Shown here in pieces: positions 1-8,624 of a stretch of 64,000 bases of DNA. Under the pieces are notes generated by a model. The model had not been told where the DNA came from. It made no database searches and saw only the letters and a list, made by a program, of their open reading frames with translations. The translations under genes and the position numbers were made by a program. The first letter of the stretch is position 1. The number at the start of each line of letters is the position of its first letter. Source of the stretch: an uncultured Flavobacterium sp. (GTDB taxonomy: Bacteria > Bacteroidota > Bacteroidia > Flavobacteriales > Flavobacteriaceae); NCBI RefSeq assembly GCF_963422545.1, contig NZ_OY730234.1, positions 1 through 64,000 of the forward strand, in the 5' to 3' direction.

Positions 1-614
1 GAACGAGTGGAAAATTGTTGAAGCATTTTGAAATTGGCACACACATGCATAGCCATCACATGCACAACGAGCACAAAACAACCGAGAATTTAATTGCCCG
101 TTTGAAAGCAGGTGAAAACATTGCCTTGATTTCGGATGCAGGAACTCCAGCAATCTCAGATCCCGGTTTTTTATTAACGCGCGCTTGTGTCGAAAACAAA
201 ATTGAAGTAGAATGCTTACCCGGAGCAACCGCTTTTGTGCCAGCTCTAGTAAACAGCGGATTACCAAATGACAAATTTATTTTTGAAGGTTTCCTGCCTG
301 ATAAAAAAGGGCGTCAGACTCGATTTTTGGCTTTAGCCGAAGAAACACGAACCATGATTTTATACGTTTCGCCACATAAACTCGTTAAGACTTTGGCTGA
401 GTTTATTACTTATTTTGGCGAAGACAGACAAGTTTGTGTTTCGCGTGAACTATCAAAACTTCATGAAGAAAACGTACGCGGAACTGCAAGAGAAGTATTA
501 ACCCACTTTGAAAAAACAGCACCACGCGGCGAAATTGTAGTAGTCGTTGCCGGAAAAACAATAACAAAAGAGCCTAAGAAAAGTAAATTTTCAAAGGACG
601 AAGAAGAAGACTAA
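1..614 (+). CDS. rsmI: RsmI, 16S rRNA (cytidine-2'-O)-methyltransferase (5' truncated by window edge)
   Basis: Methylates the 2'-O of C1402 of 16S rRNA using S-adenosylmethionine (family knowledge). The frame is open from base 3, where the residues TSGKLLKHF match the segment following the DTR motif of RsmI, so the true start lies before the window and the TTG at 15 is not it. Visible family motifs include TPAISDPGF, LPGATAFVPAL and FIFEGFLP, followed by the SREL/HEE region. The tail is lysine- and acid-rich (ending KDEEED). A nested inverted repeat follows directly, so this is probably the last gene of its transcript. Confidence 0.93.
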   Translation, partial: TSGKLLKHFEIGTHMHSHHMHNEHKTTENLIARLKAGENIALISDAGTPAISDPGFLLTRACVENKIEVECLPGATAFVPALVNSGLPNDKFIFEGFLPDKKGRQTRFLALAEETRTMILYVSPHKLVKTLAEFITYFGEDRQVCVSRELSKLHEENVRGTAREVLTHFEKTAPRGEIVVVVAGKTITKEPKKSKFSKDEEED

Positions 615-619
615 ATTAT

Positions 620-752
620 TTATGCCACAGATTAAAAAAGTTGCCACGAATTACACGAATTATCACGAATTTAATTAGTGGAAATTTGTGTAATTCGTGG
701 CAACACACACACACATTAGAAAAATCATTTTAATCATTGTAATCTGTGGCAA
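620..752. repeat. Nested intergenic inverted repeat
   Basis: An outer pair of arms (TGCCACAGATTA at 623-634 and its complement at 740-751) encloses a second, unrelated pair (TTGCCACGAATTACAC at 641-656 and its complement at 688-703). Both arm families recur elsewhere in the window (about 1186-1223, 24987-25032, 54700-54775). A transcript of either strand would fold into a long two-tier hairpin, which could also terminate rsmI. Confidence 0.8.
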
Positions 753-782
753 GAAAATTAAACTGACAAAACAAGACAAATC

Positions 783-1127
783 ATGAGCATACAAGCCTTT
801 TTAGAAAAAGTAAAACAAACTCCAACTCAAATACCATTCCCAGAAACTATTGCAGTAATCGAAGAGAATTACAACTTCACACCAACTGCTTTTCAAAACG
901 GAACACAACACAATGCTGCCGGAGAAAACTCGGGTTCTTGTAAATTATTTTCTTTTGCAAAATTGCAAAACTTGAGCAAAGAAGAAACTTTGGCGTGTTT
1001 TGGAGCTTTTTATTTTGAAGAAGTTTTAGGTGATCCAAACGGATCGAACCACCAAAACATCAGAAATTTCATCAACTTAGGTTGGGACGGAATTCAGTTT
1101 GAAGGAACTGCTTTGGAAGTGAAATAA
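783..1127 (+). CDS. HopJ type III effector family protein
   Basis: A 114-residue protein matching the HopJ family, named after a Pseudomonas effector but widespread in non-pathogens as a small cytoplasmic protein of unknown role. Visible features are the N-terminal FLEKVKQTP segment, IEENYNFTPTAFQNG, the central NSGSCKLFSFAKLQNLS stretch, and ACFGAFYFEEVLGDP followed by NHQNIRNF. There is no signal peptide and no T3SS gene nearby, so an effector role is unlikely here. It stands alone between two intergenic repeat clusters. The family is assigned from recognised motifs; the biochemical function is unknown. Confidence 0.85.
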   Translation: MSIQAFLEKVKQTPTQIPFPETIAVIEENYNFTPTAFQNGTQHNAAGENSGSCKLFSFAKLQNLSKEETLACFGAFYFEEVLGDPNGSNHQNIRNFINLGWDGIQFEGTALEVK

Positions 1128-1135
1128 TACTGAAA

Positions 1136-1224
1136 ACCTTTGTCAAAGTTTTAAACTTTGACAAAGGTATAACCTAAATATTTTACCACAGATTAAAAAT
1201 CCTTGAAATCGTTTAATCTGTGGC
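1136..1224. repeat. Two adjacent intergenic palindromes
   Basis: A 33-bp near-perfect palindrome at 1136-1168 is built on CTTTGTCAAAG / CTTTGACAAAG. An identical copy occurs at 10126-10158 and a near copy at 44302-44334. It is followed by CCACAGATTAAA...TTTAATCTGTGG at about 1186-1223, a short-arm version of the family at 620-752. The first probably acts as a bidirectional terminator after the HopJ gene. Confidence 0.8.
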
Positions 1225-1301
1225 AAAAAAAATAACAATCAGATTAAACGATTTTCGATTTCTACAATCTAAAATCAACACTCTAAAATCTAAAATCAAC
1301 C

Positions 1302-3002
1302 ATGCGTTGGACCTTAAAAACAAAACCTTCTGAAGATAAAATCAAACATTTGGCGCAAGCCTTAAATGTAGAAGATTTTGTAGCAACACTTTTGATTCAG
1401 CGTGGTATTGAAACTTTTGAAGATGCCAAGAATTTCTTTCGTCCGTCTTTAGAACATCTTCATGATCCATACTTGATGAAAGACATGGATAAAGCCGTTG
1501 CCCGAATAGAATTGGCAATCGAAAATCAGGAAAATATTCTCGTTTTTGGCGATTATGATGTTGACGGAACAACGGCAGTTTCTTTGGTTTCGGCGTATTT
1601 AAAATCACATTATCCAAATATTGCCACTTACATTCCGGATCGTTATGCTGAAGGTTACGGAATTTCTTTTAAAGGAATTGACTTTGCCGACGATAACGGA
1701 TTCTCTTTGATCATTGCACTCGATTGCGGAATAAAATCTATAGATCATATCGCTTACGCGAAAGAAAAAAACATCGACTTTATTATTTGTGATCACCACA
1801 GACCCGGAGAGTTTTTGCCGGATGCGGTTGCTATTTTAGACCCAAAAAGAGAAGATTGCTCCTATCCTTATGATGAATTGTGCGGTTGCGGTGTTGGTTT
1901 TAAACTGATTCAGGCTTTAGGGAAAAACAGGAATGAAACTATTCAGGATTTTATTCCATATCTGGATTTGGTTGCTACAGCAATCGCTGCGGATATTGTA
2001 CCAATAACAGGCGAAAACAGGATTTTGGCTTATTACGGATTACAAGTTATCAATTCAGATCCAAGACCGGGAATAAAAGCTTTGGTTCATCAGGTAAAAA
2101 AGAAAACACTGGATATTACAGATGTTGTTTTTATTATTTCTCCCAGAATAAATGCTGCGGGAAGAATTAAACACGGTAATCATGCGGTTGAATTATTAAC
2201 CGAATTTAATTTTGAGCAAGCACAACAATTTGCTTCAGAAATAGAACAATACAATTCAGATCGAAAAGACTTAGACAAGCAAATTACTAAAGAAGCTTTT
2301 CAGCAAATTATCGAAAACAAAGAAGAAGATCGATTTTCTACAGTTGTTTTTCAGGAAGACTGGCACAAAGGCGTAATCGGAATTGTGGCTTCAAGGCTTA
2401 TTGAAACCTATTATCGCCCAACTTTGGTTTTTACTAAAAGTGGCGACAAATATGCCGCATCTGCAAGATCTGTAAAAGGATTTGATGTTTATAATGCTCT
2501 TGATGCTTGTTCTGAACATTTGGAGCAATTTGGAGGACATATGTATGCTGCGGGAATGACGCTGAAAGCAGAGAATTATGAAATGTTCAAAGAAGCTTTT
2601 GAAAAACAAGTTTCGGCTACTATTTTGCCTGAAATGCGAACTCCGGAAATAGAGGTTGACGCTGAAATAAATTTTACAGATATTACACCAAAATTTATTC
2701 GGATTTTAAAACAATTTGAACCTTTTGGACCTTTGAATATGACGCCGGTTTTTATGACTACAGACGTAAAAGACACAGGTTATGCCAAAACTTTAGGTGC
2801 AGATGAAGAACATTTGAGACTTTTTGTAAAGCAATATAATTCAGATGGCATTGCTGCAATAGGTTTTGGATTAGGAAGAAAGTTAGATATTACAAAAAAT
2901 CAAAATCCTTTTCAGTTAGCTTATTCACTGACTGAAAACGAGTGGAACGGAACTGTTTCGACTCAACTTATGCTAAAAGATATTAGAACAAATGACGAAT
3001 AA
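1302..3002 (+). CDS. recJ: RecJ, single-stranded-DNA-specific 5'-3' exonuclease
   Basis: A 566-residue DHH-superfamily nuclease acting in RecF recombination, base-excision and mismatch repair (family knowledge). The metal-binding motifs are visible: DYDVDGT at about residues 84-90, an ALDCGIKS stretch near 139, and CDHH at about 163-166. The DHHA1 domain motif GGHMYAAGM lies near residue 410, followed by the C-terminal OB-like region. Length is normal for RecJ. The ATG at 1302 follows an A-rich, SD-less leader made of repeated AATCTAAAATC-like words. Its 3' end overlaps the MFS gene by 11 bases, suggesting translational coupling. Confidence 0.95.
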   Translation: MRWTLKTKPSEDKIKHLAQALNVEDFVATLLIQRGIETFEDAKNFFRPSLEHLHDPYLMKDMDKAVARIELAIENQENILVFGDYDVDGTTAVSLVSAYLKSHYPNIATYIPDRYAEGYGISFKGIDFADDNGFSLIIALDCGIKSIDHIAYAKEKNIDFIICDHHRPGEFLPDAVAILDPKREDCSYPYDELCGCGVGFKLIQALGKNRNETIQDFIPYLDLVATAIAADIVPITGENRILAYYGLQVINSDPRPGIKALVHQVKKKTLDITDVVFIISPRINAAGRIKHGNHAVELLTEFNFEQAQQFASEIEQYNSDRKDLDKQITKEAFQQIIENKEEDRFSTVVFQEDWHKGVIGIVASRLIETYYRPTLVFTKSGDKYAASARSVKGFDVYNALDACSEHLEQFGGHMYAAGMTLKAENYEMFKEAFEKQVSATILPEMRTPEIEVDAEINFTDITPKFIRILKQFEPFGPLNMTPVFMTTDVKDTGYAKTLGADEEHLRLFVKQYNSDGIAAIGFGLGRKLDITKNQNPFQLAYSLTENEWNGTVSTQLMLKDIRTNDE

Positions 3003-4272
3003 AATAACGAAGCGAGATCCTTACGAGGCATTGCGTTACAGAGAATTTAATGTTTTTTTATTATTGCGTTTTGCCATGGTTTTTGCCTGGGCTATGCAGT
3101 TTATTGTAATCGAATGGGAAGTTTACAGTTTAACTAAAAATCCGCTTTCGCTGGGAATTATTGGTTTAATGGAAGTCATTCCAGCTGTTTCGATGGCATT
3201 GTTTGCGGGACATATTGTAGACCAAAGAGAAAAGAAAGGATTACTGGTAAAATGCATTTTGGGATTTTCGGTAATTAGTTTTGGATTGTTTTTATTGACC
3301 TGGCCAAAAGTGGTTGGCGATTTATCTCCAACTATTATTTTATATTCAATTTATGCATTAGTTTTTTTGGGCGGATTAGTTAGAGCTTTTCTTGGCCCAA
3401 CTATTTTCTCTCTTCTATCGCTGATTATTCCTAAAAAAGTATACCCAAATGCTGCTACCTGGAGTAGTTCGGTTTGGCAAATCGGAGCCGTTATGGGCCC
3501 TGCGTTGGCTGGATTCTCAATTAACTGGATTGGCGTTCACTGGTCAATGTGTCTGGTTTTCGGATTCTCTCTTCTTTCATTAGTAGCTTTATCACAGATC
3601 AGCAAAAAACCAATCGTAAATCCAAAGATTGGAGAATCAATAAAAGATAGTCTTACAGAAGGTTTAACTTTTGTGTTTAAAAATCAAATTGTTTTAGGTG
3701 CCTTATCGCTTGATATGATTGCTGTACTTTTTGGAGGTGCGGTAGCATTATTGCCAGTTTTTGCACAGGATATCTTAAAAGTGGGCGCTGAAGGTTTTGG
3801 CATATTAAGAGCTGCGCCTGCGGTTGGATCATTTATTACCATGATCGTTTCTGCTTATGTGCCTTTATATCAAAATTCTGGGAAGAAACTTTTAGCTGCC
3901 ATATTTGTTTTCGGATTATCGATCATCTTATTTGGTCTTTCTACGTCATTCTGGCTCTCTGTTTTTGCTTTATTTTTGAGCGGACTTGCTGACGGAATTT
4001 CTGTAGTTATTCGTCAGACGATTTTACAGCTTAAAACCCCCGATCATATGCGTGGACGAGTTGGTGCTGTAAATTCAATTTTTGTTGGTTCATCAAATGA
4101 ATTAGGTGCTTTTGAAAGTGGTGCAACTGCTAAATTGATGGGAACAGTAACGTCAGTTGTTTTTGGTGGAAGCATTACACTTTTGACTGTTATTGTAACT
4201 GCACTAAAATCACCGACATTTAGAAATTTAGATCTTAATAGAGAAATGGAAGATCATCAGAAATTAGAGTAA
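2992..4272 (+). CDS. MFS transporter, MFS_3/enterobactin-exporter-like
   Basis: A 426-residue integral membrane protein with about 12 hydrophobic helices, resembling the EntS/MFS_3 branch of the major facilitator superfamily. A typical intracellular loop signature, GHIVDQREKKGLLV, follows helix 2. The second half carries a matching loop, DHMRGRVGAVNSIF. Its ATG lies inside the last codons of recJ (11-base overlap) and its stop abuts the next start codon (TAA-ATG), so recJ, this gene and the following hydrolase probably form one transcript. The substrate cannot be deduced; export of a small hydrophobic compound is the usual role. Confidence 0.85.
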   Translation: MTNKITKRDPYEALRYREFNVFLLLRFAMVFAWAMQFIVIEWEVYSLTKNPLSLGIIGLMEVIPAVSMALFAGHIVDQREKKGLLVKCILGFSVISFGLFLLTWPKVVGDLSPTIILYSIYALVFLGGLVRAFLGPTIFSLLSLIIPKKVYPNAATWSSSVWQIGAVMGPALAGFSINWIGVHWSMCLVFGFSLLSLVALSQISKKPIVNPKIGESIKDSLTEGLTFVFKNQIVLGALSLDMIAVLFGGAVALLPVFAQDILKVGAEGFGILRAAPAVGSFITMIVSAYVPLYQNSGKKLLAAIFVFGLSIILFGLSTSFWLSVFALFLSGLADGISVVIRQTILQLKTPDHMRGRVGAVNSIFVGSSNELGAFESGATAKLMGTVTSVVFGGSITLLTVIVTALKSPTFRNLDLNREMEDHQKLE

Positions 4273-5193
4273 ATGAAATCATTACTTCTCGTTTTCGTTT
4301 TAACAATATCCCTTTTCGCAAACGGACAAAATCTCTACATTAAAACGTACGGAAATGAAAAAGATAAAGCCGTAATTTTTATTCATGGTGGTCCAAGTGG
4401 CAATTCGACTTTGTTTGAAGGTACAACTGCTCAAAAATTGGCTGATTTGGGGTTTTATGTCATTGTTTATGACAGAAGAGGCGAAGGAAGATCTGCAGAT
4501 CCGGAGGCGAAATTTACTTATGAAGAAGCTTTTCAGGATCTAAATACTATTTACAAAAAATACAATCTAAAGAAGGCTATACTTTTAAGTCATAGTTTTG
4601 GAGGTTTAGTAGCAACTCTTTATACGGAGAAATATCCCCAAAATGTGAGCGCACTCGTTTTGGCAGGCGCACTATTTTCGCAACAGGAAACCTACGATCA
4701 TATTTTAAATTCTCTGACTAAAAAGTATACCGATGATTTAAATGCTGACAAGCTTATCAAAATAAGTGCTGTTAAAAAACTGAATAAAAAGTCGGCTGAA
4801 TATAGAAAAGGCTGTTTTGATTTGGCTAGTGAAAACAATTATTTTAAAATGCCAAATCCAACTGCAGAATCCAAAAAACTATATGCCGATTATGAAGCTG
4901 GAGAATTTTTTAAAACCAATATTCGGAACAAAAATGCGCCTTTGCTTTTTTATAAAAATGAAAAGCAAAACAACATAGACAGCAGACCTTTTTTAAAGAA
5001 AATTAAGGCTAAAGGAGTTCCAATTTTTGCTATTTACGGAAAAGAAGACGGTATTTTCTCTTCGGCGCAAATTACTTCAATTAAAAACCTCACTGGCAAA
5101 GATCACTTCGCGTTTCTGGACAATTGTTCGCATTATCTTTTTGTTGATCAGCAAGTTGAATTTCTTTCCAACATAAAAAAATGGCTTAAATAG
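4273..5193 (+). CDS. Secreted alpha/beta hydrolase (proline-iminopeptidase-like)
   Basis: A 306-residue alpha/beta-hydrolase with an N-terminal signal peptide (MKSLLLVFVLTISLFANGQ, cut before N), so likely periplasmic. The oxyanion-hole HGGPSG motif near residue 38 is typical of the prolyl-iminopeptidase subgroup. The nucleophile elbow is SHSFGG near residue 108, an Asp lies in YGKEDG near 256, and the His in NCSHYLF near 285; together they make a complete catalytic triad. The start codon directly follows the MFS stop codon. The substrate is unknown. Confidence 0.85.
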   Translation: MKSLLLVFVLTISLFANGQNLYIKTYGNEKDKAVIFIHGGPSGNSTLFEGTTAQKLADLGFYVIVYDRRGEGRSADPEAKFTYEEAFQDLNTIYKKYNLKKAILLSHSFGGLVATLYTEKYPQNVSALVLAGALFSQQETYDHILNSLTKKYTDDLNADKLIKISAVKKLNKKSAEYRKGCFDLASENNYFKMPNPTAESKKLYADYEAGEFFKTNIRNKNAPLLFYKNEKQNNIDSRPFLKKIKAKGVPIFAIYGKEDGIFSSAQITSIKNLTGKDHFAFLDNCSHYLFVDQQVEFLSNIKKWLK

Positions 5194-5202
5194 TTTTTTA
5201 AG

Positions 5203-5275
5203 CCATATAAGTGATATAAGTTCATTTAATAAAAAGTTGAAGACAAACTTAAATTATCTTATATCACTTATATGG
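5203..5275. repeat. Long inverted repeat of the CCATATAAG family
   Basis: Arms of 18 bp (CCATATAAGTGATATAAG at 5203-5220 and its exact complement at 5258-5275) are separated by 37 bp. Related arms occur at 44254-44407 and twice in 60719-60875. The element begins ten bases after the hydrolase stop codon and could serve as its terminator. Confidence 0.85.
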
Positions 5276-5331
5276 TTAAATATTTTTTCCTTTTTATGAT
5301 TTTTTTATTTAGAACAAATATAAATAATATT

Positions 5332-5339
5332 TATATTTG
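5332..5339 (+). promoter_or_regulatory. -7 promoter element TATATTTG
   Basis: A perfect match to the Bacteroidota -7 consensus TAnnTTTG lies 20 bases before the ATG of the next gene. I see no TTG at the usual -33 distance, so it may be weak or activator-dependent. Confidence 0.55.
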
Positions 5340-5359
5340 TTGGAATAAAATGATTTACG

Positions 5360-5716
5360 ATGAGAGAAATAGAGCAAATATATCATAACAACTTCGGAAT
5401 AGCTTTTTACTGGAAAAAAGAAAATGCAACTATATTAGACAAAGTACAGTTGGTATTTAAGGAAACAGGGTTTTATTTTACAATAGAAGAATTAAATCAT
5501 TTTTGCGATTTAATCGAAGATAGTATGATCGAAAATGCTTGTTGTGAAGCTTGCGAATTAAAGTATTCGTGTCACAAATTCTTGTTGAAAACCCCTTGCG
5601 CTTCTATAGATTTAGCCGTTTCAATGACAGAACTAAAATCTATTAAAGATTTAGTTGAAGGTTCTTTATTCCGAATTGACCTGGATGAATATGTTTATGG
5701 ATCTGGCTTAAATTAA
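5360..5716 (+). CDS. Cysteine-rich hypothetical protein (DUF6686-like)
   Basis: A 118-residue cytoplasmic protein with no signal peptide or membrane segment. Its middle holds a cysteine cluster, CCEACELKYSC followed by H and, eight residues later, another C, which could bind a metal or an Fe-S centre. I associate it from memory with the Flavobacteriia-specific DUF6686 family, but only moderately firmly. It has its own TAnnTTTG element and is followed by a small AT-rich hairpin region, so it is probably transcribed alone. Function unknown. Confidence 0.75.
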   Translation: MREIEQIYHNNFGIAFYWKKENATILDKVQLVFKETGFYFTIEELNHFCDLIEDSMIENACCEACELKYSCHKFLLKTPCASIDLAVSMTELKSIKDLVEGSLFRIDLDEYVYGSGLN

Positions 5717-5765
5717 GAAGTATTTCAAATGTTTTAACAATAATGTTTCATTATTGAAATGTATT

Positions 5766-5794
5766 TTGATTTTCTGTAGAAAAAAGTATATTTA
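5766..5794 (+). promoter_or_regulatory. Promoter of the multiheme cytochrome gene
   Basis: TTG at 5766-5768 and TATATTTA at 5787-5794 (consensus TAnnTTTG with a final G-to-A change) are separated by 18 bp, within the normal 17-23 bp range. Transcription would begin very close to the ATG at 5800, giving an almost leaderless mRNA. Confidence 0.5.
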
Positions 5795-5799
5795 CAGTA

Positions 5800-7011
5800 A
5801 TGAAAAAAATACATATTCTTTTTGCTATAATTATTTTGGCAGTTTTTTTATCAAACTGTGCGAACAAATCTGATGAATATATTGATCCGCGCGGAACTGA
5901 TTATGCGGGTTCAGAAAGTTGTATTCAATGTCATCAGACACAATTTGATTTAGCTTCGCACAGTTCTCATTTTAAAGCAACTGCGCCTGCAACTTTAGAA
6001 AATGTTCTGGGAAGTTTTAGTAAAGGAAATCACGTTTTTATCTATGACAAAAACACCAAATTGGTCATGGAAAAACGTAATGATAGTTTGTATCAGGTTT
6101 TGTATAAAAATGGAAAAGAAGTTGAGGTACATCCTTATGATATAGTTTTTGGGGTAAAGCATGCGCAAACCGCCGCTTTCTGGAAGAATTATTATACTTA
6201 TGAATTGCCAATATCTTACTATCATTCACTCAATAGTTGGGGAACCAGTCCCGGATATCCTACAGATAAGCCTTTTTTTAACAGAGAAGTAGTTAAAGAA
6301 TGCTATGGTTGCCATAGTTCTAATATTGCAAGCAGATATGTCACTACAGCTTCAGATAAAGTCAATACGATGGCAATGGAAGTGGAGACTTTTATGGATA
6401 AAAATACTTTAATCTACGGAATTGATTGTGAGCGCTGTCACGGGCCGGCAAAAGAACACGTAAAGGCGCATTTGAAATTTCCGCACTTAAAAACAGCAAA
6501 AAATATAGTTTCTATAAAAGGACTCAGCAGACAACAAAGATTAGATGCATGTGCAATTTGTCATTCAGGTAATGACAAAATAAAGCTTAAATCCCGTTTT
6601 CAATTTAGACCGGGAGAAAGTCTTAATGATTATTTTAGAGCCACACCATCATCAAACGATAGTCTTCATTTTGATGTTCATGGTAACCAATTTGGTTTAT
6701 TGGCACAAAGCAAGTGTTTCCAGAAAAGTGAAGTAATGGATTGTATGACGTGTCATAATTCGCATGAAAATTCACGGGCAAATTTAGCGACATATTCAAA
6801 AATATGTATGAGTTGTCATCAGGATTTAAAACATAATGAAACTACGCTAAAAACAATGTCAGGAAGTTTATTGGCTAATAATTGCGTAGAATGTCACATG
6901 CCGAAAAAGACTTCAAATGCGATTAGTTTTAAGTTGTCGAACAGTAAACAATTGTCGAATTACATTTTAAGAACACACAAAATTGGAATTTATCCAACGA
7001 ATAAAAAGTAA
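5800..7011 (+). CDS. Seven-heme cytochrome c lipoprotein
   Basis: A 403-residue envelope lipoprotein: a hydrophobic signal peptide ends in the lipobox LSNC (Cys20). Seven CxxCH heme-attachment motifs are visible, starting at residues 41, 168, 210, 251, 315, 336 and 362. The long gap between hemes 1 and 2 and the pattern of extra histidines resemble the cytochrome c554 / multiheme cytochrome superfamily. Such proteins move electrons across the periplasm or reduce small nitrogen or sulfur compounds; the partner here is unknown because no oxidoreductase is adjacent. The gene converges on lpxH with only three bases between the stop codons. Confidence 0.9.
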   Translation: MKKIHILFAIIILAVFLSNCANKSDEYIDPRGTDYAGSESCIQCHQTQFDLASHSSHFKATAPATLENVLGSFSKGNHVFIYDKNTKLVMEKRNDSLYQVLYKNGKEVEVHPYDIVFGVKHAQTAAFWKNYYTYELPISYYHSLNSWGTSPGYPTDKPFFNREVVKECYGCHSSNIASRYVTTASDKVNTMAMEVETFMDKNTLIYGIDCERCHGPAKEHVKAHLKFPHLKTAKNIVSIKGLSRQQRLDACAICHSGNDKIKLKSRFQFRPGESLNDYFRATPSSNDSLHFDVHGNQFGLLAQSKCFQKSEVMDCMTCHNSHENSRANLATYSKICMSCHQDLKHNETTLKTMSGSLLANNCVECHMPKKTSNAISFKLSNSKQLSNYILRTHKIGIYPTNKK

Positions 7012-7014
7012 TTA

Positions 7015-7755
7015 TTATTCGAATTTTTGAAGTTCAAAAGTTTCGCCATCAAAAACACCATAAGTAAAATAGCCAATCCAGTCGCCCAGATTCACGTATT
7101 TTGAATCTTCTCCAACAGGAATAATCATAGGTAAATGACGATGCCCAAAAATGAAATAATTGTAATGCTTGGTTTCAAGTTTACGTTTGGCATACAAAAC
7201 CAGCCATTCGTTTTCTTCGCCTAAGAATTTTACATCTTCATCGCCTGAAATCAGTTTGTTTTTAACGGATAAATATTGGGCTAAACTCACGCCAACATCA
7301 GGATGTAACCAACGAAAAAGCCATTTTGAAAACGGATTTGTAAACACCTTTTTCATTCGTTTATAACCTTTATCGCCGGGACCTTTTCCGTCTCCGTGAC
7401 CAATCAGGAAAGTTTTTCCGTTAAACGTAAATTCTTTATTGTCATGATAAACCGGAATATTCAATTCAGTTTGAAAGTAATCGTTCATCCAAAGATCATG
7501 ATTCCCAACAAAAAAGTAAATCGGAATTCCGCTATCGCGAAGTTCAGCCAGTTTTCCTAATACGCGAACAAAGCCTTTAGGGACAACGGTTTTGTATTCG
7601 AACCAAAAATCAAATAAGTCTCCTAATAAAAAAATAGCTTCCGCATCTTGTTTTACTACATCTAACCAAGCTACAAATTTTTGTTCGCGAGGCATACTCA
7701 ACTCAGGAGTTGGAGCTCCAAAATGCTGATCAGAAGCGAAATATACTTTTTTCAT
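7015..7755 (-). CDS. lpxH: UDP-2,3-diacylglucosamine diphosphatase (LpxH-type)
   Basis: Hydrolyses UDP-2,3-diacylglucosamine to lipid X in lipid A synthesis at the inner face of the cytoplasmic membrane (family knowledge). This 246-residue calcineurin-like phosphoesterase shows the metal motifs in order: DQH (9-11), GDLFDFW (45-51), GNHD (84-87), GHGDG near 120 and FGHRH near 205. The first motif is DQH rather than the DxH with Leu seen in E. coli LpxH, as is common in Bacteroidota. A short repeat-rich gap separates it from the upstream queD, so co-transcription is possible. Confidence 0.9.
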   Translation of the reverse strand: MKKVYFASDQHFGAPTPELSMPREQKFVAWLDVVKQDAEAIFLLGDLFDFWFEYKTVVPKGFVRVLGKLAELRDSGIPIYFFVGNHDLWMNDYFQTELNIPVYHDNKEFTFNGKTFLIGHGDGKGPGDKGYKRMKKVFTNPFSKWLFRWLHPDVGVSLAQYLSVKNKLISGDEDVKFLGEENEWLVLYAKRKLETKHYNYFIFGHRHLPMIIPVGEDSKYVNLGDWIGYFTYGVFDGETFELQKFE

Positions 7756-7845
7756 TTAGATTATTAGATTGTTAGACTTTAAACTCTTTGTCCTCCTGAG
7801 CAAAGTCGAAGGATTGGAATTTGGAATTTATTTTTATTGGAATTT
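7756..7845. repeat. Mixed intergenic repeat words
   Basis: TTAGATT/GTTAGA words next to the lpxH start are followed by TCCTGAGCAAAGTCGAAGGA and then GGAATTTGGAATTT with a second TTGGAATTT copy. All three word types recur in other gaps of the window or look like fragments of larger palindromic elements. Confidence 0.5.
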
Positions 7846-7849
7846 AATA

Positions 7850-8302
7850 TTAGGCATTATCAGAAGCATACCATTCAGCAAATGAAGATTCTGTTTCTTG
7901 AAGTTTTAGTGAAAAAAGAGAGATTTCAGAAGGCAAACGTGCAATGATTCGGTTAGCGAAATCTACAACCATATTTTCGCTGGTTGGCTGATAATCAACT
8001 AAAATTACATGATGTCCACGATTTTTTAATTCATTTGCCAATTCGACATGTGGAGTAGTTTCGTTAAAAACCGTTGCGTGATCAAACTGATCGACTATTT
8101 CTTCTTTTACAATTTTCTTTAGATCCGAAAAATCAATTACCATTCCGAATTTTACATTTGATCGGTCTGTAATTGGCGAACCAATAACGGTTACCGACAA
8201 TTTGTAACTGTGGCCGTGAACGTTTTTGCATTTTCCGTCATAGCCATATAAAGCATGACCGGTTTCGAAACTAAATTGTTTTGTAATTCTGATATTACTC
8301 AT
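7850..8302 (-). CDS. queD: 6-carboxytetrahydropterin synthase QueD/PTPS family
   Basis: Converts 7,8-dihydroneopterin triphosphate to 6-carboxytetrahydropterin in the queuosine/7-deazapurine pathway (family knowledge). The 150-residue protein has the zinc histidines His16 (in FETGHAL), His29 and His31 (HGH), and the catalytic Cys25 in the CKNVHGH signature. A conserved FDHATVFNE segment lies near residue 90 and the substrate-binding Glu region near 135 (LQETESSFAEW). Length is slightly above E. coli QueD. No other queuosine gene is adjacent. Confidence 0.92.
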   Translation of the reverse strand: MSNIRITKQFSFETGHALYGYDGKCKNVHGHSYKLSVTVIGSPITDRSNVKFGMVIDFSDLKKIVKEEIVDQFDHATVFNETTPHVELANELKNRGHHVILVDYQPTSENMVVDFANRIIARLPSEISLFSLKLQETESSFAEWYASDNA

Positions 8303-8333
8303 CGATTTGAATTTTAGGTTGCAAATTTACGAA

Positions 8334-8510
8334 TTAATAACCGTTTTTGTCTCTTTTTTTAGCACGGTTATGCATCCAGTACGCAATTCCGACTAAAACC
8401 ACAAAAGGAAGAAATGATCCTATCAAAATACCAATTTGATAACTGTTGTCAGGTGCAGTCTTAAGTTTCTCTGTAACATCTACTTTTTGAAGTAATGAAA
8501 TGATATACAT
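8334..8510 (-). CDS. Small single-pass membrane protein (58 aa), hypothetical
   Basis: An open frame of 58 codons plus stop begins with ATG at 8510. The product starts MYIISLLQKVDVTEKL, has one clear membrane helix (IGILIGSFLPFVVLVGIAYW, residues 26-45) and ends in a basic tail (NRAKKRDKNGY). It is preceded by an A/T-rich leader typical of the genus. The sharp split into a charged N-terminus, a helix and a positive C-terminus obeys the positive-inside rule, which supports it being real. No function can be assigned; it sits between queD and the enoyl-CoA hydratase homologue on the same strand. Confidence 0.7.
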   Translation of the reverse strand: MYIISLLQKVDVTEKLKTAPDNSYQIGILIGSFLPFVVLVGIAYWMHNRAKKRDKNGY

Positions 8511-8555
8511 GCTTATTAAAATTTAAATTAACACAGGAATATAGTGTTAGATAAT

Positions 8556-8615
8556 AAATTCCAATATAAGTCAGTTCTGTGTTGGAATTTGGAATTTAAA
8601 AATATTGGAATTTCT
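8556..8615. repeat. AAATTCCAA-family inverted repeat
   Basis: AAATTCCAA, then GTTGGAATTTGGAATTT and TTGGAATTTC lie in the gap downstream of the enoyl-CoA hydratase gene. The same words recur at about 7806-7845, 24770-24812, 25085-25132, 27145-27181, 28686-28705, 28830-28872 and 54634-54665. Confidence 0.7.
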
Positions 8616-8624
8616 TTTTTTTGT

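Noticed and set aside
15..17. TTG as the rsmI start codon
   Set aside because: The frame stays open to the window edge with conserved RsmI residues before it, so the gene is cut by the window, not started there.
783..1127. A type III secretion effector
   Set aside because: The HopJ family name is historical; no secretion genes are present and the family is widespread in free-living bacteria.
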